A DNA stretch of 19,420 nucleotides from assembly GCA_024654105.1 (NCBI GenBank), contig JANLID010000094.1:1-19420 (forward strand). Reading direction: 5' to 3'. Source of the DNA: Gallionella sp. (lineage in GTDB: Bacteria > Pseudomonadota > Gammaproteobacteria > Burkholderiales > Gallionellaceae). Positions within the stretch are counted from its first letter, which is position 1. Every line of letters starts with the position of its first letter. Positions 15,013 to 19,420 of the stretch are shown here, one piece after another. The position numbers were made by a program, and so were the translations under genes. Below the pieces are notes generated by a model that saw only the letters and a program-made list of their open reading frames with translations, searched no databases and had not been told where the DNA came from.

Positions 15013-15498
15013 ATGTCACTAGTAATTGATACTCTGCGCACCTCGACGATTACCGAGGAATTGAGCGATGCAGAGGTGGATATTCTTTCTGGCCTGTTTG
15101 AAGTTTACGATTACAAATCCGGAGATACCATCGTTCAGCCCGGTGAGCCTCAACCGGACAACCTGTACATCCTGGCGCATGGCGATATTGAAGTAAAAAT
15201 CCAAAGCGCCGAAGGAAAATCCACCATCCACGTCCTCAAACCGGGTGACTTGGCGGGCATGATCACCTTCGTCGGCGGTGCGGCTTCGCAGGTCAGTGCG
15301 ACGCTGTGTGCCGTCGGCGACACCAAGGTGTTGAGCCTGGAGCGATCCAGATTCGAGACGCTGATCAACAGCCATCCGATGATCGTGTACCGCGTCATGC
15401 GCGGCTTGGCGCGCAACATGCACGGCATCGTGCGGCGCATGAATACCGAATCAGTAGAGCTCAGCAATTACATCTATCGCACACACGGTCGCTACTAG
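15013..15498 (+). CDS. Cyclic nucleotide-binding-fold protein without DNA-binding domain
   Basis: A 161-residue protein that is almost entirely one cNMP-binding beta-roll: YDYKSGDTIVQPGEPQPDNLYILAHGDIEVKI, KPGDLAGMITFVGG, then SLERSRFETLINSHPMIVYRVMRGLARNMHGIVRRMN as the C-terminal helices. There is no helix-turn-helix, so it is not a CRP-type regulator. The phosphate-binding cassette reads GDLAGMITFVGGAASQVSATL, where CRP has GDFIGELGLFEEGQERSAW. The Glu and Arg that hold cAMP are thus replaced, so another ligand or none is likely. A very strong AAGGAGG site lies just before the ATG. It sits between secA and argJ with gaps of 27 and 10 bp, implying co-transcription. Its role is unknown; a link to secretion is only positional. 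Confidence 0.85.
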   Translation: MSLVIDTLRTSTITEELSDAEVDILSGLFEVYDYKSGDTIVQPGEPQPDNLYILAHGDIEVKIQSAEGKSTIHVLKPGDLAGMITFVGGAASQVSATLCAVGDTKVLSLERSRFETLINSHPMIVYRVMRGLARNMHGIVRRMNTESVELSNYIYRTHGRY

Positions 15499-15508
15499 GA
15501 AAAGCTTC

Positions 15509-16738
15509 ATGCCGGTCAATCTGACACCGCCCGCCGCGGCACAACTGTTGCCCGTTGCGGGCATTTCTTTGGGCGTCACCGAAGCGAATATCAAGCGGGA
15601 AAATCGCAAGGACTTGCTGGTGATGCAACTAAGCGAAGGCGCGCGGGTCGCGGGTGTGTTTACCCAGAACCGTTTTTGCGCGGCGCCGGTGATCGTTGCG
15701 CGCGAACATCTTGCGCAACCCGATGGCATCCGCGCGCTGGTGATCAATACCGGCAACGCCAATGCCGGAACCGGCGAGCAGGGTATGCAGGATGCGCGCA
15801 CCACCTGCGCGGCATTGGCGGGCCTGCTGGGCTGCAAGGCTACGCAGATACTGCCGTTTTCCACCGGCGTGATCATGGAGCCGTTGCCGGTGAGCAAGAT
15901 TGCCGCAGGCCTGCCCGGCTGCATGACGAACATGCGCGCCGACAACTGGTTTGACGCTGCACATGCGATCATGACCACCGACATCGTCGCCAAGGCCATT
16001 TCAAAACAAGTAACAATAAATGGCGTGACCATCACCATCACCGGCATCGCCAAAGGCTCCGGCATGATCCACCCGAACATGGCGACCATGCTCGGCTATA
16101 TCGCCACCGGTGCCGCGATCGCGCAGCCATTGTTGCAACGCATGGTCACTGAGGCCGCCAGCCGCTCGTTCAACTGCATCACCGTGGACGGCGATACCTC
16201 CACTAACGACGCGCTGATGCTGATCGCCACCGGTCAGGCCACACTGCCGGAAATCCGCGATGCGGGCGGTGCAGAGTTCGCCGCGCTGCAGGCCGCCGTC
16301 ACCGAAGTCGCGATTTACCTTGCGCAAGCCATCGTGCGCGACGGCGAAGGCGCGACCAAATTCATCACCGTGCAGGTCGAAGGCGGCAAGAATGAGGCCG
16401 AATGCAAGCAGATCGGCTACGCCATCGCCCGTTCGCCGCTGGTCAAGACCGCTTTCTTTGCCTCCGACCCCAACCTCGGGCGCATCCTCGCCGCGATCGG
16501 CTATGCCGGCGTCGACGATCTGGATGTCGCCACGCTCAAGCTGTATCTGGACGAGGTGCTGGTCGCCGAGAATGGCGGGCGCGCGGCCAGCTATCGGGAG
16601 GAGGATGGTCAGCGGGTGATGCAGCAGAGCGACATCACGATTCGGGTGGTGTTGGGTCGTGGGGTTGCTGCGGCCACTTTGTGGACTTGTGATTTTTCTT
16701 ACGATTACGTGAAGATCAACGCGAGCTATCGCAGTTAG
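15509..16738 (+). CDS. argJ: Bifunctional glutamate N-acetyltransferase / amino-acid N-acetyltransferase ArgJ
   Basis: Recycles the acetyl group from N-acetylornithine to glutamate, and may also use acetyl-CoA, in arginine synthesis. The 409-residue precursor cleaves itself into alpha and beta chains at the motif KGSGMIHPNMATML (182-195), between Ala192 and the nucleophile Thr193. Other family blocks: TGNANAGTG (81-89), FSTGVIMEPLP, TVDGDTSTNDALML, and the C-terminal LGRGVAAATLWTCDFSYDYVKINASYRS. Length is normal. The ATG at 15509 has AGGA about 8 nt upstream, overlapping the end of the previous gene. It is downstream of secA and the cNMP-fold gene, the usual position in related betaproteobacteria as I recall. 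Confidence 0.97.
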   Translation: MPVNLTPPAAAQLLPVAGISLGVTEANIKRENRKDLLVMQLSEGARVAGVFTQNRFCAAPVIVAREHLAQPDGIRALVINTGNANAGTGEQGMQDARTTCAALAGLLGCKATQILPFSTGVIMEPLPVSKIAAGLPGCMTNMRADNWFDAAHAIMTTDIVAKAISKQVTINGVTITITGIAKGSGMIHPNMATMLGYIATGAAIAQPLLQRMVTEAASRSFNCITVDGDTSTNDALMLIATGQATLPEIRDAGGAEFAALQAAVTEVAIYLAQAIVRDGEGATKFITVQVEGGKNEAECKQIGYAIARSPLVKTAFFASDPNLGRILAAIGYAGVDDLDVATLKLYLDEVLVAENGGRAASYREEDGQRVMQQSDITIRVVLGRGVAAATLWTCDFSYDYVKINASYRS

Positions 16739-16752
16739 TTTTCCTCATCTGA

Positions 16753-16780
16753 CCGTTCGCCCTGAGCCTGTCGAAGGGTG
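16753..16780. repeat. Dispersed intergenic repeat of the CCCTGAGCCTGTCGAAGGG type
   Basis: This sequence, beginning CCGTTCGCCCTGAGC, is one I recognise as a very common short palindromic repeat in proteobacterial intergenic DNA; CCCT and AGGG form a short stem. It lies 14 bp after the argJ stop and could help end the secA-argJ transcript. The repeat identity is from memory; only one copy is in this window. Confidence 0.55.
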
Positions 16781-16790
16781 CCGCACGTAG

Positions 16791-16810
16791 GTTGGGTCGC
16801 GTAACCCAAC
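16791..16810. repeat. GTTGGGT inverted repeat
   Basis: GTTGGGT (16791-16797) pairs perfectly with ACCCAAC (16804-16810) around a 6-nt loop. The surrounding TAGGTTGGGT...ACCCAACATC form matches another widespread proteobacterial intergenic repeat known to me by sight. No T-tract follows. Confidence 0.6.
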
Positions 16811-16862
16811 ATCAAATGCAACACCAAAAACAACACCGCCGGGGTAACGCGGCAGCTAGTCA

Positions 16863-16889
16863 CTTTCTTTTGCTTCGCCAAAAAGAAAG
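16863..16889. repeat. CTTTCTTTT inverted repeat
   Basis: CTTTCTTTT (16863-16871) pairs perfectly over 9 bp with AAAAGAAAG (16881-16889), loop 9 nt. This is the third repeat type within 140 bp after argJ and also has many relatives in proteobacterial genomes as far as I recall. The rest of the 316-bp gap (16890-17054) shows no gene and no convincing promoter. Confidence 0.6.
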
Positions 16890-17054
16890 GGGTCTTCGTG
16901 AAAGAGTGTGGGTAAATTTTATGTTTTTTAGAGTCTCGGGAGCATAGGCGTGAGTATTTTCAATCGCAGATATTCTTCATCTCGCAGTCCATACGCACGG
17001 CGTTGGATAATTCGGGCATTATGCGCCCCTTGCCTTGAACGTTAGAGAGTTTCA

Positions 17055-18317
17055 ATGAACTACTTGCCAACTTTTCCAATAGATATCACGCCGCTCATGG
17101 CATTTGGTTTGATGCTGATAATTGGTGCCGTTGGGGGCTATGTTGCCCATCGGTTATCCTGGCTCCCGAGTATCACAGGTTTTCTGCTGGTCGGCTTTGT
17201 ATGTGGTCCCAGTGGCATCGGCCTGCTGAGCCAAGAGACGATAGTTGAATCGCGAATTTTTATTGATATCGCTCTCGCCCTGATTCTTTATCGTCTTGGC
17301 TTATCTTTGGATATCAGGATACTTCAGCGATCTCCGAGACTTATCGTCACTTCGCTGGTCGAGAGTTTTGCAACATTTGGCCTGGTTTTTTACATATTGC
17401 ATTTATTTGGCATGCCCGCGCCTGTTGCTGTTCTGGTGGCCGCCATCACAATTTCATCTTCGCCAGCGGTGCTGCTTCACGTGGCACACGAGGTTGGCGC
17501 CAAAGGCGTAGTCACCGAATCTACCAAGACGTTAGTAGCACTTAATAATTTGATTTCATTTGTTGCGTTTTCTGCAACCTTGCCGGCCTTGCACTACTCT
17601 ACCGGGTCTGATTGGATAACCATTATTCTCCAGCCGGTGTACCAGCTCACCGGTTCATTGCTTTTGGGATGCGCATTAGCTTTTGGCCTGCACATGATTG
17701 CCGTGAGAACGCAGCAGGCTTCTCAATACAAACTTGCACTGGTCATAGGCACAGTCATCGTTGCGGTTGGCCTGGCGCAGCAACTGAAGCTTTCCATGCT
17801 ATTTGCCCCTCTGGTGATTGGTGTCGTCATCAAAAATCTGGAGCGGGAAACGGTTGTTTCAAACCTTGAGTTTGGCGCGCCGTTCGAACTCTTTTTCATC
17901 GTTTTGTTCGTTTTTGCCGGCGCCGGACTGCATCTTCACGAGTTGATCGAGTTCGCTCCTGTGGTATTGGTGCTAGTGCTTGCCCGGAGTCTTGCGAAGA
18001 TGCTTGGGGCTACGACGATGTTTTCTCTATTCAAGGAGCCAATCCGTGCAGGCATATCGAGCGGGATGCTGTTGATACCGATGGCCGGGCTGGCTATTGG
18101 ACTTGTTCAGACCTCAGGCAACCTGTTTCCTCAGTATGCGGCGACTGTTACCGCAATTATTCTGGGTGCGGTGGCAATATTTGAAACAATCGGTCCGCCA
18201 ATCGCAGCCTATGCGTTCCGTGTCGCGGGTGAGTCCGCCGGCATGAACTCCGCCGGCATGAACTCCGCTGGCATGAACGAAGACTCTGACAATACGGTCA
18301 AGGCGGATGTGCTGTAG
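17055..18317 (+). CDS. CPA2-type cation:proton antiporter (KefB/NapA-like membrane domain)
   Basis: A 420-residue integral membrane protein with roughly 11-13 hydrophobic helices and the Na+/H+ exchanger fold: GGYVAHRLSWLPSITGFLLVGFVCGPSGIGLLS at the N-terminus, ITISSSPAVLLHVAHE (131-146), and an amphipathic second half. It has no C-terminal TrkA-N or NAD-binding domain, unlike KefB/C. At the ion-binding position, where family members usually have an Asp (QD, ND or DD), this protein reads ALNNLISF with Asn164-Asn165. The C-terminus ends in three copies of SAGMN and an acidic tail. The ATG at 17055 has AGAGAG 5 nt upstream. Codons look richer in A/T than the neighbours, and the gene sits between a repeat cluster and a tRNA, so recent transfer is possible. 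Ion specificity is unknown. Confidence 0.85.
   Translation: MNYLPTFPIDITPLMAFGLMLIIGAVGGYVAHRLSWLPSITGFLLVGFVCGPSGIGLLSQETIVESRIFIDIALALILYRLGLSLDIRILQRSPRLIVTSLVESFATFGLVFYILHLFGMPAPVAVLVAAITISSSPAVLLHVAHEVGAKGVVTESTKTLVALNNLISFVAFSATLPALHYSTGSDWITIILQPVYQLTGSLLLGCALAFGLHMIAVRTQQASQYKLALVIGTVIVAVGLAQQLKLSMLFAPLVIGVVIKNLERETVVSNLEFGAPFELFFIVLFVFAGAGLHLHELIEFAPVVLVLVLARSLAKMLGATTMFSLFKEPIRAGISSGMLLIPMAGLAIGLVQTSGNLFPQYAATVTAIILGAVAIFETIGPPIAAYAFRVAGESAGMNSAGMNSAGMNEDSDNTVKADVL
18234..18278 (+). repeat. Three 15-bp tandem repeats encoding SAGMN
   Basis: TCCGCCGGCATGAAC occurs at 18234-18248 and 18249-18263, and with one C-to-T change at 18264-18278. Each adds the pentapeptide SAGMN near the C-terminus of the antiporter. 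The unit is a multiple of three, so copy-number change would keep the frame. Confidence 0.95.
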
Positions 18318-18342
18318 GCGGCGCTGCAACCCCGTTGTTTTG

Positions 18343-18417
18343 TGGTGGGCGGTACTGGGTTCGAACCAGTGACCCCTGCCGTGTGAAGGCAGTGCTCTAC
18401 CGCTGAGCTAACCGCCC
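18343..18417 (-). tRNA. tRNA-Val (anticodon CAC)
   Basis: On the minus strand the sequence folds as a complete 75-nt tRNA including an encoded CCA. The acceptor stem GGGCGGT/ACCGCCC has 7 perfect pairs, the D stem is GCTC/GAGC, and the anticodon stem CTGCC/GGCAG carries loop TTCACAC. The T stem is ACTGG/CCAGT with loop TTCGAAC. Bases 34-36 are CAC, reading GUG valine codons. It faces away from gltX; its 3' end points toward the antiporter gene. Confidence 0.97.
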
Positions 18418-18427
18418 CGAAGAGGGC

Positions 18428-18448
18428 GCGCATTAAATCATAATGCGC
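18428..18448. promoter_or_regulatory. 8-bp inverted repeat in the tRNA-Val / gltX divergent region
   Basis: GCGCATTA (18428-18435) and TAATGCGC (18441-18448) are perfect inverted copies separated by 5 bp, 10 bp upstream of the tRNA 5' end. On the minus strand a TATGAT (5/6 match to a -10) overlaps the right arm. The symmetric, promoter-overlapping position is that of an operator, but no regulator is known. Confidence 0.35.
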
Positions 18449-18491
18449 CAATCACGGTCAATTTCTTTGTGCGTGCAATGAGTAAAACTCG

Positions 18492-18497
18492 TAAAAT
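18492..18497 (+). promoter_or_regulatory. Candidate -10 for gltX
   Basis: TAAAAT matches the -10 consensus at five of six positions and lies 21 bp before the first possible gltX ATG. No good -35 is found at 16-18 bp spacing, so this is a weak call. Confidence 0.3.
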
Positions 18498-18533
18498 GCG
18501 CGCCTTAAATTGTTTGCCATGCCTGCTTTGCCT

Positions 18534-19420
18534 ATGACCATACGTACTCGTTTCGCGCCCAGCCCCACCGGCTATCTGCATATTGGCGGCGCGCGTACCG
18601 CCCTGTTTTCATGGGCCTACGCGCGCAAGCTGGGGGGCATCTTCATTTTGCGTATCGAAGACACCGATCTGGAACGCTCCACGCAGGAATCGGTGCAGGC
18701 GATCCTGGATGGGATGTCCTGGCTGAATCTGGATTATGACGAGGGGCCGTTCTACCAGATGCAGCGCATGGATCGCTACAAAGCGGTGATCCGGCAGATG
18801 CTCGATGAGGATACGGCCTATTACTGCTATACCGCACCGGAGGAATTGGAAGCACTACGCGAAGCGCAACGCGCGCGCGGTGAGAAGCCCCGCTACGACG
18901 GACGCTGGCGACCGGAGCCGGGCAAGGTGTTGTCGGCGCCGCCGGAGGGTGTCAAACCGGTGGTACGTTTCAAGAATCCTGTTTCCGGTGTGACGTACTG
19001 GGATGATCTGGTCAAAGGCAAGATCGTTTTTGAGAACAGCGAACTGGACGATCTGATCATCGCGCGTGCCGACGGTACGCCAACTTACAATTTCTGCGTG
19101 GTAGTGGACGATCTGGATATGGGCATCACCCAGGTCATCCGCGGCGACGATCACGTCAACAATACGCCGCGCCAGATCAATATTCTCAAGGCATTGGGCG
19201 CGACGCTGCCGCAGTATGCGCATGCGCCGATGATCCTGGGCAGCGACGGCGAGCGTTTGTCCAAGCGGCATGGCGCGGTAAGCGTGATGCAATATGCCGA
19301 GGGCGGCTTCTTGCCGGAAGCACTGATCAATTATCTGGCGCGCCTGGGCTGGTCGCATGGCGATGAGGAAATTTTCTCCATGCAGCAATTTATCGAGTGG
19401 TTTGACTTGCGCCATATCAG
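18534..19420 (+). CDS. gltX: Glutamate--tRNA ligase (partial, C-terminus beyond window)
   Basis: Charges tRNA-Glu with glutamate. The 295 visible residues cover the class I catalytic domain: RFAPSPTGYLHIGGAR with the HIGH motif as HIGG (16-19), RIEDTDLERS, DVVV-type VVVDDLDMGITQVIRGDDHVNNTPRQI, and the KMSKS motif as RLSKR (241-245). It is GluRS rather than GlnRS or the short Glu-Q-tRNA(Asp) enzyme, because of the intact RLSKR motif and continued frame. The cysteine-rich zinc site of E. coli GluRS is mostly missing, with only one Cys in YYCYT. I start at the ATG at 18534 (MTIRTRF); an ATG at 18519 would add five residues, and neither has a Shine-Dalgarno site. The gene diverges from tRNA-Val and runs off the right edge, still open at the last base. 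Confidence 0.95.
   Translation, partial: MTIRTRFAPSPTGYLHIGGARTALFSWAYARKLGGIFILRIEDTDLERSTQESVQAILDGMSWLNLDYDEGPFYQMQRMDRYKAVIRQMLDEDTAYYCYTAPEELEALREAQRARGEKPRYDGRWRPEPGKVLSAPPEGVKPVVRFKNPVSGVTYWDDLVKGKIVFENSELDDLIIARADGTPTYNFCVVVDDLDMGITQVIRGDDHVNNTPRQINILKALGATLPQYAHAPMILGSDGERLSKRHGAVSVMQYAEGGFLPEALINYLARLGWSHGDEEIFSMQQFIEWFDLRHI

Noticed and set aside
16816..16947. A 43-codon ORF in the argJ-antiporter gap (starts MQHQKQHRRGN)
   Set aside because: It runs straight through the CTTTCTTTT inverted repeat, has no Shine-Dalgarno site, and such repeat-derived ORFs are typically spurious.

Overview
The window looks like chromosomal DNA of a betaproteobacterium. The inference rests on gene content and order: a DUF721 gene divergent from an M23 peptidase gene, then secA, then argJ; recG overlapping a UbiC-type chorismate lyase; and a standalone phoU next to ppx. 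Moderately high GC and protein similarity as I remember it suggest Nitrosomonadales, Gallionella/Sideroxydans-like. That lineage call is recall, not a search. No phage, insertion sequence, CRISPR array or rRNA was seen.

Layout. Positions 1-3939 are a minus-strand block, reading right to left: rpiA (ribose-5-phosphate isomerase A), a candidate PHO box, phoU, a heptanucleotide repeat array, ppx (exopolyphosphatase/GppA family), a secreted DUF6448-like protein, and the first codons of another gene at the left edge. Positions 4077-10735 are plus-strand: a phosphoglucomutase, a RidA-family deaminase, a toxin-antitoxin module whose PIN toxin is broken, a secreted ATP-dependent DNA ligase (Lig E type), recG, and ubiC. 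The ubiC gene converges on a minus-strand DUF721 (DciA-like) gene, with a nested palindrome in the gap. From 11264 a plus-strand group follows: M23 peptidase, a strong hairpin plus T-tract, secA, a small cyclic-nucleotide-binding-fold protein, and argJ. A 316-bp intergenic stretch with three different inverted repeats precedes a CPA2-type antiporter gene. A minus-strand tRNA-Val(CAC) and the first two thirds of gltX close the window.

How the genes work together. phoU and ppx form a phosphate/polyphosphate unit, and the candidate PHO box would tie it to phosphate limitation. rpiA and pgm belong to sugar-phosphate metabolism and are divergently placed. The secA, cyclic-nucleotide-binding-fold and argJ genes are tightly spaced and probably co-transcribed.

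Most of the window is ordinary housekeeping DNA. The parts most worth a second look are the heptanucleotide array in front of ppx, the PHO box, the decayed PIN module, the hairpin/T-tract placed 17 nt before secA, the cyclic-nucleotide-fold protein lacking the usual cAMP contacts, and the antiporter with Asn-Asn where an Asp is expected. I did not find a convincing entirely new system.
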